The position numbers and the translations under genes are program-made. The notes below the pieces were generated by a model. The model saw only the letters and a list, made by a program, of their open reading frames with translations. It did no database searches and was not told the origin of the DNA. Positions 23,723 to 31,508 of a DNA stretch of 43,033 nt are shown here, piece by piece (position 1 is the stretch's first letter; each line of letters starts with the position of its first letter). Source of the stretch: Nocardioides sp. IC4_145 (GTDB taxonomy: Bacteria; Actinomycetota; Actinomycetes; Propionibacteriales; Nocardioidaceae); the NCBI RefSeq assembly GCF_011250565.1, contig NZ_JAANMS010000043.1, positions 1 to 43,033 of the forward strand, written 5' to 3'.

Positions 23723-24935
23723 TGGTGGCGGAGGGGTGGCGGACCGGACCCTCGCGCTCGAGCCGCTCGCGCTGGGGGACGACGGTGTACTTCGGGTCCA
23801 TGGCCGAGGCCTGGCCGGCCTCGAACACCCCGAACCGGGTGCACGCGGAGCCCACCATCAGCGCGGCCCCGGAGAGCACCGACAACGCCCGGCTGCGGCG
23901 CGCGCCCGCGAGGAGCGTCCCGGCCGCGCCGGCGACGGTGAGCGCCTTGGACGCCCGCATGAGCCGACCGGCCTTGCCCTCGTGGAGCGGCTCGGCGGTG
24001 ATGCCCATCGTCTGCTCCATGCGGTGCTCCATCACCAGCTCGAACGCCGCGCCGGCGACGGCGAGCCGGCGGGCGGGCCCGGCCTCGGCGACCGGGGCGG
24101 TGATCATCGCCATCCCGGAGGAAGCGGCCGCGGCCGAGCCGACGAACACGAAGGGGAGCTCGCGGTAGGCGGAGTGCCACGACGGCGTCGCGGTGTCGGA
24201 GAGCAGCACGGCGGTGTAGGAGGCGACCGCGGGCGCGACGACGGCGGCGAGCACGCCGGCCGGCCGGTCGGCGTACGGCAGGAGGTCCAGCGGACGGTGC
24301 AGGACGCGCGGCACCCAGCGGCGCGGCACCATCCGGCCCACCTCGGCGGCGGTGGCCGCGCCGGCGAAGGCGCCGTACGCGGAGAGGATCCACGTGCCCA
24401 TCGACATCGGCGAGGTCGGCTTGGCGACCCGCAGCATGTTGTAGAACCGGCTCGGCGTGCCGAGGTCGTGCACCAGCGCGACCATCGAGAACCCGAGCGC
24501 GCCGAGCGACACGAACCGGCCCGAGCGGCGCATCGCCGGCCAACCAGTCAGGTCCGCGCCGGCGGCGAGGATCGAGGAGCCGGCGGCGAGCCCGCCGGCG
24601 AAGAGGTACGCCGGGATGTCGGCCTCCCACGGGGAGGGCTTGACGATCGGCCGGCCGTAGTAGGAGGTGAACTCCGCCTCCGGCACCATCGAGCGGTCCC
24701 CGCCGCGCCGCCCGCCGCCGCGGCGCCGACCACGGCCGCCCTCGCCGCTCCCCCGGCGACCGCCGCGGGTGCCGACGGTCGCGGTCGTCTGCGAGCGCAC
24801 GTCGATCGGACCGTCGCGGCCGACGGCGTTCGACCCGTCGGCGCCGAGCGGGTCGCTGGCGGCGTTGACCTGGTCCTGGGTCCCGGCGCCCTCGGTGGGG
24901 TCGCCCTCGGGACCGGTGGGTCGGCCGGTGGTCAC
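23712..24935 (-). CDS. nrfD: NrfD-family membrane subunit of formate dehydrogenase
   Basis: 407 residues. The first 85 residues are hydrophilic and end in an unusual Arg/Gly-rich tract (RGGRRGSGEGGRGRRRGGG). The NrfD/PsrC-like membrane domain then follows, with about eight hydrophobic segments. Recognisable blocks are YYGRPIVKPSPWEADIPAYLFAGG near residue 93 and HDLGTPSRFYNMLRV. NrfD subunits anchor molybdoenzymes to the membrane and exchange electrons with quinone. GTG 24935 overlaps the fdhB stop as GTGA, behind a GGGAGG site. The C-terminus ends inside the intergenic repeat. Role in quinone reduction is inferred from family and operon. Confidence 0.9.
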   Translation of the reverse strand: MTTGRPTGPEGDPTEGAGTQDQVNAASDPLGADGSNAVGRDGPIDVRSQTTATVGTRGGRRGSGEGGRGRRRGGGRRGGDRSMVPEAEFTSYYGRPIVKPSPWEADIPAYLFAGGLAAGSSILAAGADLTGWPAMRRSGRFVSLGALGFSMVALVHDLGTPSRFYNMLRVAKPTSPMSMGTWILSAYGAFAGAATAAEVGRMVPRRWVPRVLHRPLDLLPYADRPAGVLAAVVAPAVASYTAVLLSDTATPSWHSAYRELPFVFVGSAAAASSGMAMITAPVAEAGPARRLAVAGAAFELVMEHRMEQTMGITAEPLHEGKAGRLMRASKALTVAGAAGTLLAGARRSRALSVLSGAALMVGSACTRFGVFEAGQASAMDPKYTVVPQRERLEREGPVRHPSATTAG

Positions 24936-25903
24936 GGTCGCCTCCCGAGGAACGCGACCGCGGCGCCGGCGAGCAGCGCCCCGGCGGCGGCCACGGCGTG
25001 CTTGTACATCGCCGGGAGGTCCTTGGTCGTCACGACCGGGTCCGGCGGGAAGCCGTAGACCTCCGGCTCGTCGAGCAGCAGGAAGAACGCGCCGGTGCCG
25101 CCGACGCCGTCGTTGGGGTCGTTGCCGTAGAGGCGGGCGTCCATGATTCCGGCCTCGTGGAGCTGCTCGACCCGCTTGTTGGCCCGCTCGCGGAGCTCCT
25201 CGACGTCGCCGTACTGGATCGACTGGGTCGGGCAGGCCTGCGCGCACGCCGGTGTCTTGCCGGCGTCGAGGCGGTCGTAGCAGAGCGTGCACTTCTGCGC
25301 GATGCCGACGTTCTTGGCACCGTCGGGCGCCTTGCGCCGCTCGATCACGCCGTACGGGCAGGCCGGCACGCAGTAGCCGCAGCCGTTGCAGATGTCGTCC
25401 TGCACGACGACGGTGCCGAACTCGGTGCGGAACAGCGACCCCGTCGGGCACACGTCGAGGCAGGCGGCGTGCGTGCAGTGCTTGCAGACGTCGGAGGACA
25501 TCAGCCAGCGGAAGTCCGGTCGGTCGTCGGCGCCGTTGGCCAGCTGCTCGGCCGCGCCGGTCGGTGGCACGGTCGGCATGCCGAGGTCGACGGTGCCGCG
25601 CAGGCCGGTGTCCTGGCCCTCGCCCTCGGTGACCAGCCGCTTGGGCTGCTCGATGAAGGCGACGTGGCGCCACTGGTTGGCGTTGAGCGAGTGGCTGTTG
25701 TCGTACGACGTCGCGGTCATGTCGAAGTGGTCCGACGGGACGTCGTTCCACTCCTTGCACGCGACCTCGCACGCCTTGCAGCCGATGCAGATGCTCGTGT
25801 CGGTGAAGAAGCCCTTGCGCTTGGGGCGGTCCTCGTCGTAGCCGGCGTCGGCCGCCGGGTCGAGCGGCCCCCAGAAGGAGTTCTCGCTGATCGTCCAGCT
25901 CAC
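24932..25903 (-). CDS. fdhB: Formate dehydrogenase iron-sulfur subunit
   Basis: 323 residues. Four 4Fe-4S clusters are predicted from cysteine motifs: CIGCKACEVACKEW near residue 39, CKHCTHAACLDVCP near 140, CNGCGYCVPACPYG near 171 and CTLCYDRL...CAQACP near 203-222. This matches FdnH/FdoH-like subunits that pass electrons from FdhA. A C-terminal hydrophobic helix (AVAAAGALLAGAAVAFLG) could anchor it. GTG 25903 overlaps the fdhA stop (GTGA), preceded by GGAGGAGGGG. It is the middle gene of fdhA-fdhB-nrfD. Confidence 0.93.
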   Translation of the reverse strand: MSWTISENSFWGPLDPAADAGYDEDRPKRKGFFTDTSICIGCKACEVACKEWNDVPSDHFDMTATSYDNSHSLNANQWRHVAFIEQPKRLVTEGEGQDTGLRGTVDLGMPTVPPTGAAEQLANGADDRPDFRWLMSSDVCKHCTHAACLDVCPTGSLFRTEFGTVVVQDDICNGCGYCVPACPYGVIERRKAPDGAKNVGIAQKCTLCYDRLDAGKTPACAQACPTQSIQYGDVEELRERANKRVEQLHEAGIMDARLYGNDPNDGVGGTGAFFLLLDEPEVYGFPPDPVVTTKDLPAMYKHAVAAAGALLAGAAVAFLGRRP

Positions 25904-28900
25904 TCGGCCCCTCCTCCCCCGCCGGTCGGGTCGCCCTCGTCGTCGCCCGCGGCACCCGGGCCGGTGGTGACGATCGGGACCGTGTGGTCGTCGTAGACCC
26001 CGGACCGCTGCTGGTAGGTCGTCACGAGGTCCACCACCGCGCGGCCGGTCGGTCGGCGGCCGGGAAGGACGTCACAGGTGCCCACCTTGCTCTCCTGGAT
26101 CAGGACGTTGGGGTCGAGCGAGATGCCCAGCAGGTCGTTGGCCGAGTCGCCGGTCACCAGGCCACCCGTGCCCCAGTGGTAGGGCAGCCACACCTGGTGC
26201 ACGGTGCGCCCCTCGACGCGCAGCGGGGTCATCCGCTCGGTCACGAGCACCCGCGCCTCGATCGCCGCGCGGGCGGTCACCACGTGGCACCAGCCGCCGT
26301 TCTCCAGCCCCCGCTCGGCGGCCAGCTCGGGGCTGATCTCGACGAACATCTCCGGCTGGAGCTCGGCCAGCCGGGCGACGTACCGGCTCATCCCGCCAGC
26401 CGTGTGGTGCTCGGTCAGCCGGCTGGTGGTGAACACGTAGGGGAAGACCTCGCTGCCGTCCTCGGGCGGGCTGGGGTTCATCCGGTTGTCCTGGCGCGGG
26501 TACTCCTTGCGCGTCGGGTTGGCCTGCTGGCCGTAGATCGGGTTGCGGAAGGGCGACTCGACCGGCTCGTAGTGCGTCGGCAGCGGGCCGTCGATGAGGC
26601 CCTGCGGCACGAACAGGCCGCCCTTCCCGTCGCCCTGCATGATGAACGGGTCGTCGCCCGCGATCCCGGCGATGCCGTCCACGCCCTCGTCCGGCCGGTA
26701 CGACGGCGGCTTGGTCACCTCGAAGTCCGGCACGTCGTGGCCGGTCCAGCGCTGCTGCTCCTCGTCCCACCAGACGTAGGCCTTGCGCTCGCTCCACGGG
26801 CGGCCCTCGGGGTCGGCCGACGCGCGGTTGTAGAGCGTGCGCCGGTTGGCCGGCCAGGTCCAGCCCCACTCGGCCGCGACCCAGTCCTGCTCGTTGCCGG
26901 GCTTGCGGCGGGCGGCCTGGTTGACGCCGTCCTTCATGACGCCGGTGTAGATCCAGCAGCCACCCGCGGTCGAGCCGTCGTCGGCCATCTCGGTGAACGT
27001 CGACAGCGGTCGCCCGGTGGCCACCTCGAAGCCGTTGATCTCCTCGAGCACGGCCTCGGCGTCCGGGTCCTGGGTCTCCCCGAGCAGCGGGTAGTCCCAG
27101 GTGAGGTCCAGCAACGGCCGGTCGCGCTCGTCGGTGGAGTCGGCGAGCCGCTCGCGGATCATCCGGCCGAGGTGGAAGAAGAACCACAGCTCGCTGCGGC
27201 AGTCGCCCGGCGGCTCGACGGCCTTCTCGCGCCACTGCAGCATCCGGTGGGTCTGGGTGAACGTGCCCTCCTTCTCCACGTGGGAGGCGGCAGGCATGAG
27301 GAAGACCTCGGTGCGGCATTCCTCGGGCACGATCTCGCCGGTCTCGACCTCCGGGGAGTCCTTCCAGAACGACGCGCTCTCGATCTCGAACAGGTCGCGC
27401 ACGACCAGCCAGTCGAGGTTGGCCATGCCCAGGCGCTGAGCCTTGCCGTGCGCGGAGCCGACGGCGGGGTTCTGCCCGAGCAGGAAGTAGCCCTTCACCT
27501 TGCCGTCGATCATGTCGAGCACGGTGCGGTAGGTGCCGTGGTCGCCGGTGATGCGCGGCAGGTAGTCGTAGCAGAAGTCGTTCTCGGCGGTCGCGTGCTC
27601 GCCCCACCACGCCTTGAGCATGCTGATGCCGTAGGCGTCGGCCTTGGACCAGAAGCCCTTCGCCCCCGGGTTGCGGACCGCGTCGATCCACTGGTCGAGG
27701 CTCTGGTGCTCCTCCGCGTTCGGCATGGGCAGGTAGCCGGGCAGCAGGTTGAACAGCGTCGGGATGTCGGTGGAGCCCTGGATGCTGGCGTGGCCGCGCA
27801 GCGCCATGATCCCGCCGCCGGGGCGGCCCATGTTGCCCAGCAGCAGCTGGAGGATCGCGCCGGTGCGGATGTACTGCACGCCGACGCTGTGCTGGGTCCA
27901 GCCGACGCTGTAGACCAGCGCGGTCGTGCGGTCACGGGTGGAGTTCTGCGTCCAGGCCCGGCAGACCTCGAGGAACTGCTCCTCGCTCACGCCGCACGTG
28001 TTCGCCACGACCTCGGGGGTGTAGCGGGCGAAGTGCCGCTTCAGCACCTGGTAGACGCAGTTGGGGTGCTGCAGCGTCTCGTCGCGCAGCACGTCGTCGT
28101 TGACGCTCATGCCGTGCGTCTCGTGCTGCATGCCCGAGGCGGTCTCCCGCTGGGTCTCGTGGTCCTGGCGGTCCCCGCCCTCGTCCTCCTGCGTGGCGTA
28201 TTGCCAGGACTGCGGGTCGTAGGTGCGGGTCTCCGCGTCGAACCCGGAGAACAGCCCGTCGAGGTCGTCGGTGTCGGCGTACTCGTCGCTGACGATGGTG
28301 GCGGCGTTGGTGTACGCCACGACGTACTCGCGGAAGTCGAGCTCGTTGGTCAGGACGTAGTTGATGATCCCGCCGAGGAACGCGATGTCCGTCCCGACGC
28401 GCAGCGGCACGAACGTGTCCGCGAGCGCGCTGGTCCGCGTGAACCGCGGGTCGATGTGGATGACCTTCGCGCCGCGGGCCTTCGCCTCCATGACCCACTG
28501 GAAGCCCACCGGGTGGGCCTCGGCCATGTTGGAGCCCTGGATGACGATGCAGTCAGCGTTGGACAGGTCCTGCAGGAAGCCTGTGGCGCCGCCGCGCCCG
28601 AACGAGGTCCCCAGACCGGGGACCGTGGCGGAGTGTCATATCCGCGCCTGGTTCTCGATCTGGATGGCGCCCATCGCGGTGAAGAGCTTCTTGATGAGGT
28701 AGTTCTCCTCGTTGTCGAGGGTCGCCCCTCCGAGGCTGGCGATGCCCATCGTCCGCCGGACCTTGCGGTCCTGGTCGTCGAGTTCCTGCCAGGTGTCGTT
28801 GCGCGCCTTGACGACCCGGTCGGCGATCATCTCCATCGCGACGTCGAGGTCGAGGTCCTCCCACTCGGTGCCGTAGGGGCGGCGGTAGCGGACCTTGGTC

Positions 28901-29199
28901 TGGCGCAGCTCGCTGGTCACGAGGTTCTTGCTGGCCGCGCCCTTCGGGCACAGCCGGCCGCGGTTGACCGGACTGTCGGGGTCGCCCTCGATCTGGATGA
29001 CCTGCTCGTCCTTGACGAAGATCTTCTGCGCACACCCGACCGCGCAGTAGGGGCAGACGCTCTTGGCGACCCGGTCCGCGGTCTCGGTGCGGGCGGTGGT
29101 CGCGTCGGTCTGCTTCGACCGGGCGGCGACGCCGCGGCCGAGCACGTCGGAGCCGAGGAGCTGCCGGAGCACCGGCCATCCCAGGTTCGTCTTCGCCAC
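25900..29199 (-). CDS. fdhA: Selenocysteine-containing formate dehydrogenase catalytic subunit (Sec at codon 188)
   Basis: The gene encodes 1099 residues with TGA (28638-28636) read as Sec188. The flanking frame is continuous: NQARI before, then U, then HSATVPGLGTSFGRGGA, the exact place of the metal-ligand Sec in E. coli FdhF and FdnG. A Cys49/Cys52/Cys56/Cys84 site (CPYCAVGC...GRLCPKG) binds the proximal 4Fe-4S cluster. GSNMAEAHPVGF and the C-terminal molybdopterin-binding domain (TSRLTEHHTAGGMSRY) follow. There is no twin-arginine signal, so a cytoplasmic catalytic site is likely. GTG 29199 follows GAGGGAGGG. It oxidises formate to CO2. The sel genes lie a few kb away. Confidence 0.95.
28606..28638 (-). 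promoter_or_regulatory. SECIS element of fdhA with its UGA codon
   Basis: On the minus strand, UGA (28638-28636) is followed by 11 nt, then a perfect 7-bp stem GGUCCCC/GGGGACC (28624-28618 with 28612-28606). The stem is closed by the 5-nt loop GGUCU (28617-28613). The loop lies 18 nt after UGA. E. coli fdhF has the same GGUCU loop at the same distance. The E. coli bulged U is not obvious here: the U in this stem is paired with A. SelB is the expected ligand. Confidence 0.85.
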
Positions 29200-29222
29200 G
29201 GTCACCCTCCCTCGGTCTGGCG

Positions 29223-29228
29223 ACAGTA
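29223..29228 (-). promoter_or_regulatory. Putative -10 (TACTGT) of the fdhA-fdhB-nrfD operon
   Basis: TACTGT on the minus strand lies 23 nt before GTG 29199, giving a short leader that carries GAGGGAGGG. The -35 is not clear. Confidence 0.45.
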
Positions 29229-29294
29229 CCCCCGTCCGCCGACAACCAATCTCCTCCTCCCCCTCGGCATGTCGGCTCGACCACTTGCCAATCC

Positions 29295-29328
29295 GGAAAG
29301 TGACTGGTTCACTTTCCAACATGGAAAG
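29295..29328. promoter_or_regulatory. Composite palindromic operator overlapping the start codon of the 29321 gene
   Basis: GGAAAGTGA (29295-29303) and TCACTTTCC (29309-29317) form a perfect 9-bp inverted repeat. CTTTCC (29312-29317) pairs again with GGAAAG (29323-29328) across AACAT, the ATG lying inside. Three half-sites therefore share the core GGAAAG. The next-but-one gene encodes a winged-helix regulator, the obvious candidate ligand. The site also lies about 70-100 bp upstream of the fdhA promoter. Confidence 0.7.
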
Positions 29329-29782
29329 CAACCAGGACGCAGACCTCCTCCGCGAGCTGGAGCGCGCCGAGGCCGCGCCGTACGTCGACTACCCGCCCAC
29401 CCCGTGGTGGTACTACCCCGCGGCCGGTGCCTGGTTCGCCGGGATGACCGGCCTGCAGGGCCTGACCGACGTCAACCTCGCCGTCGCGGTCGCCCTGCTC
29501 GTCGTGCTGCTGGTGGCGCTCGGCGCGTTCTGCGGGTGGTACGCCCGCTACCGCGGTGCGATGCCGTCGATGCTGCGGCGTGCGCCGCGCGGGATGGGCC
29601 CGATGTTCGCGATCTACTTCGTCGGCGTCGCGCTCGTCTTCGCCGCCGTGTGGTGGACCGGCAAGGAAGCCGGTTGGGGCTGGGCCTCGGCGCTGATGTT
29701 CGTGCTCGCGACGGTCGGGCTCTGGCTGCACGAGCAGTCGTACGCCGCGGCCGCCGCGCGCGTGCGGGAACGGCTCTCGTGA
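29321..29782 (+). CDS. Four-helix membrane protein co-transcribed with a winged-helix regulator
   Basis: 153 residues. A short acidic N-terminus (ESNQDADLLRELERAEAAPY) and a PPTPWWYYPAAGAWFAG block precede about four hydrophobic segments: residues 37-53, 58-76, about 97-112 and about 119-133. A basic tail (VRERLS) ends the protein. Membrane proteins with this layout are often found next to HTH_34-type winged-helix regulators, but their function is unknown. ATG 29321 lies inside an operator and has no Shine-Dalgarno sequence, so the transcript may be leaderless. Its TGA overlaps the GTG of the regulator gene. Confidence 0.75.
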   Translation: MESNQDADLLRELERAEAAPYVDYPPTPWWYYPAAGAWFAGMTGLQGLTDVNLAVAVALLVVLLVALGAFCGWYARYRGAMPSMLRRAPRGMGPMFAIYFVGVALVFAAVWWTGKEAGWGWASALMFVLATVGLWLHEQSYAAAAARVRERLS

Positions 29783-30072
29783 CCAGCGGGCTCGAGGAGC
29801 TCGACCCGGTCATCCACGCGCCCAAGCGGCTGGCCGCGATGGCGATGCTGTCGACGGCGACGTCGGTGACGTTCCCGTTCCTGCGCGAGCACCTGCAGGT
29901 CAGCGACTCCGACCTGTCCAAGCAGATGTCGGCGCTGGAGAAGGCCGGCTACGTCTCGGTCAGCAAGGACGGCCGCGGCCGCGGGGGCACGACGTCGTAC
30001 CGCATCACCCGCGCCGGCCGCGCGGCCTACACGAAGCACCGCAAGGCGCTCACCGCCATCCTCGGCGGCTAG
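29779..30072 (+). CDS. Winged-helix transcriptional regulator (HTH_34-like)
   Basis: 97 residues, just one winged-helix domain. IHAPKRLAAMAMLSTATSVTFPFLREHLQVSDSDLSKQMSALEKAGYVSVSKD..GRGGTTSYRIT gives helix, recognition helix (SDSDLSKQMSALEKAGYV) and wing, as in MarR/PadR-related HTH_34 proteins. No ligand-binding domain. GTG 29779 overlaps the upstream stop as GTGA. The operator at 29295-29328 suggests autoregulation and possibly control of the divergent fdh operon (inference). The stop TAG shares CTAG with the convergent selD stop. Confidence 0.87.
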   Translation: MTSGLEELDPVIHAPKRLAAMAMLSTATSVTFPFLREHLQVSDSDLSKQMSALEKAGYVSVSKDGRGRGGTTSYRITRAGRAAYTKHRKALTAILGG

Positions 30073-31082
30073 CGCACCTGCACGGTCACGCCGTCGCGGG
30101 CGGGCACGAGCTCGCCGATGACGGGGTGGCCGGGCAGCTCGCCGGCGACGAGGAGGCCGCCGGAGGTCTGGGCGTCGGCGAGGAGGACCAGCTCGTCCTC
30201 GTCGACGCCGGCCTCGAGGAACGGGCGGACCCAGTCGAGGTTGCGGCGGCTGCCGCCGGGGACGAACCCGTCGCGCAGCGCCTCGCGCGCCCCCTCGACG
30301 TACGGCACCGCGCTCGCGTCGACCACCGCGGTCACCCCGCTCGCGCGCGCCATCTTGTGCAGGTGGCCGAGCAGGCCGAAGCCGGTCACGTCGGTGGCCG
30401 CGGCCAGCCCGGCGCCGACGGCCGCGCGGGACGCGTCGCGGTTGAGCGTCGTCATCACGTCGATCGCGTGCTGGAAGACCTCGCCGGTCGACTTGTGCCG
30501 GTTGTTGAGCACGCCGAGGCCGATCGGCTTGGTGAGCGTGAGGGGTACGCCGGGGCGCGCGGCGTCGTTGCGCAGCAGCCGGTCCGGGTGGGCGAGCCCG
30601 GTGACGGCGAGGCCGTACTTCGGCTCGGGGTCGTCGATGCTGTGCCCGCCCGCGAGGTGCGCGCCGGCCGCGCGGCACACGTCGGCTCCGCCGCGCAGCA
30701 CCTCGGCCGCGACCTCGAACGGGATCCGGTCCCGCGGCCACGCCAGCAGGTTGAGCGCCACCAGCGGCTCGCCGCCCATCGCGTAGACGTCGGACAGCGC
30801 GTTGGTCGCGGCGATCCGCCCGAAGTCGTAGGCGTCGTCGACGACCGGCGTGAAGAAGTCCGTCGTCGCGATGACCGCCCGCTCGCCGTCGATCCGCACC
30901 GCCGCCGCGTCGTCGCCGGAGTCGAGCCCGACCAGCAGGTCGCCGCTCGCGTCCTGGTCGGTCCGCCCGCTCGACAGGTCGCCCAGCACCCGCTCGAGCT
31001 CCCCGGGCGGCACCTTGCACGCGCACCCGCCACCCGAGGCGAACTGCGTCAGCCGGATCCCTGCCGCCACCGAGGTCGTCAT
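30069..31082 (-). CDS. selD: Selenide, water dikinase (selenophosphate synthetase)
   Basis: 337 residues. The N-terminal active-site loop GGGCACKVPP (about residues 17-26) has the catalytic Cys and Lys pair, matching GAGCGCKISP of E. coli; this SelD is a Cys form, not Sec. The ATP-binding GDDAAAV, TTDFFTPVVDDAYDFGRIAATNALSD, GGHSIDD and TDVTGFGLLGH blocks are all present. It makes selenophosphate, the donor used by SelA. ATG 31082 has TACGGT 7 nt upstream, so the mRNA is probably leaderless. It is divergent from selC and convergent with the winged-helix gene (overlapping stops). Confidence 0.96.
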   Translation of the reverse strand: MTTSVAAGIRLTQFASGGGCACKVPPGELERVLGDLSSGRTDQDASGDLLVGLDSGDDAAAVRIDGERAVIATTDFFTPVVDDAYDFGRIAATNALSDVYAMGGEPLVALNLLAWPRDRIPFEVAAEVLRGGADVCRAAGAHLAGGHSIDDPEPKYGLAVTGLAHPDRLLRNDAARPGVPLTLTKPIGLGVLNNRHKSTGEVFQHAIDVMTTLNRDASRAAVGAGLAAATDVTGFGLLGHLHKMARASGVTAVVDASAVPYVEGAREALRDGFVPGGSRRNLDWVRPFLEAGVDEDELVLLADAQTSGGLLVAGELPGHPVIGELVPARDGVTVQVR

Positions 31083-31089
31083 GGGAGTG

Positions 31090-31095
31090 ACCGTA
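31090..31095 (-). promoter_or_regulatory. Putative leaderless -10 hexamer (TACGGT) of selD
   Basis: TACGGT on the minus strand, 7 nt before ATG 31082. Confidence 0.55.
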
Positions 31096-31145
31096 GTCCG
31101 GTGTCGTGCGGGCCGGTGGTGGTCGGCGGCCGGCGGGGGTCTGTC

Positions 31146-31171
31146 GGGGTCACCGGTGAACCGGTGACCCC
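31146..31171. repeat. 26-bp inverted repeat (12-bp arms) between selD and selC
   Basis: GGGGTCACCGGT (31146-31157) and ACCGGTGACCCC (31160-31171) are perfect 12-bp arms around GA. It also contains ACCGGTGA twice in tandem. It overlaps the adjacent 40-bp palindrome by 2 bp and lies upstream of both divergent promoters. Confidence 0.9.
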
Positions 31172-31209
31172 CTCGCATACCGGGGTAGATCTACCCCGGT
31201 ATGCGAGGG
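31170..31209. repeat. Perfect 40-bp palindrome centred on AGATCT between selD and selC
   Basis: The left 20 bp (CCCTCGCATACCGGGGTAGA) are exactly the reverse complement of the right 20 bp, with no spacer (centre 31189/31190). No U-tract follows on either strand, and neither neighbouring gene ends here, so a terminator role is unlikely. A cruciform or a double operator for a dimeric regulator is possible. Confidence 0.92.
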
Positions 31210-31267
31210 ACTCCCGTGGTAAGTCGCCGCGCGGGGACGCCGGAGGGCGCTCGCCGGGACCAGCGCC

Positions 31268-31273
31268 TAGGAT
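31268..31273 (+). promoter_or_regulatory. Putative -10 hexamer (TAGGAT) of selC
   Basis: TAGGAT ends 6 nt before G31280, the first base of tRNA-Sec, so transcription may begin at the mature 5' end. Confidence 0.5.
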
Positions 31274-31279
31274 CGCCGC

Positions 31280-31374
31280 GGAGGCGTTCCTCGTCTGGTG
31301 ACGGGCGCGGTCCTCAAAACCGTAGTGGCCGAGCATCTCGGTCAGGCGGGTTCGATTCCCGTCCGCCTCCGCCA
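31280..31374 (+). tRNA. selC: tRNA-Sec, anticodon UCA, CCA encoded
   Basis: 95 nt, the length of E. coli selC. Acceptor 7 clear pairs (31280-31286 with 31364-31370), then U31287 opposite C31363. D-arm with 6 pairs and a 4-nt UGGT loop (31290-31305). Anticodon arm 31307-31323 with loop CCTCAAA and UCA at 31314-31316. Variable arm of 8 pairs with a CAT loop (31326-31344). T-arm TTCGATT loop (31346-31362). Discriminator G and CCA encoded. The 6-bp D-stem, very long variable arm and UCA anticodon identify tRNA-Sec. Odd points are C at position 33 and the mismatch at the eighth acceptor pair. Confidence 0.95.
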
Positions 31375-31460
31375 ACTTCTCCCGGATCCCCGCTTCCTCC
31401 ACGCAGAGTTTCCGGCACTTCGGTGACGGGGCTCACGTCGGAGGTCTACGCTCAACGGGC

Positions 31461-31476
31461 GCTGCTGCGCAGCAGC
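31461..31476. repeat. 16-bp perfect palindrome in a 5' leader
   Basis: GCTGCTGCGCAGCAGC lies between a putative -10 TACGCT (31447-31452) and the start of the secreted-protein gene at 31509. It would therefore be in or near the 5' untranslated region of that gene. Confidence 0.6.
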
Positions 31477-31508
31477 CTTCGGATACGTCCTGGGAGGGAC
31501 CCTTCTTC

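Noticed and set aside
28636..28638. fdhA as a pseudogene with a premature TGA
   Set aside because: The TGA sits at the exact Sec position of formate dehydrogenases, has a SECIS-like hairpin, and the full sel machinery is adjacent.
25984..30072. A 1362-codon open frame on the plus strand across the formate dehydrogenase operon
   Set aside because: It is a GC-driven shadow of fdhA and neighbours; the product is Val/Arg/Gly repetitive without any family motif, while the opposite strand encodes full enzymes.
31170..31209. The 40-bp palindrome as a terminator
   Set aside because: No gene ends there; selD and selC are transcribed away from it and there is no T-run.
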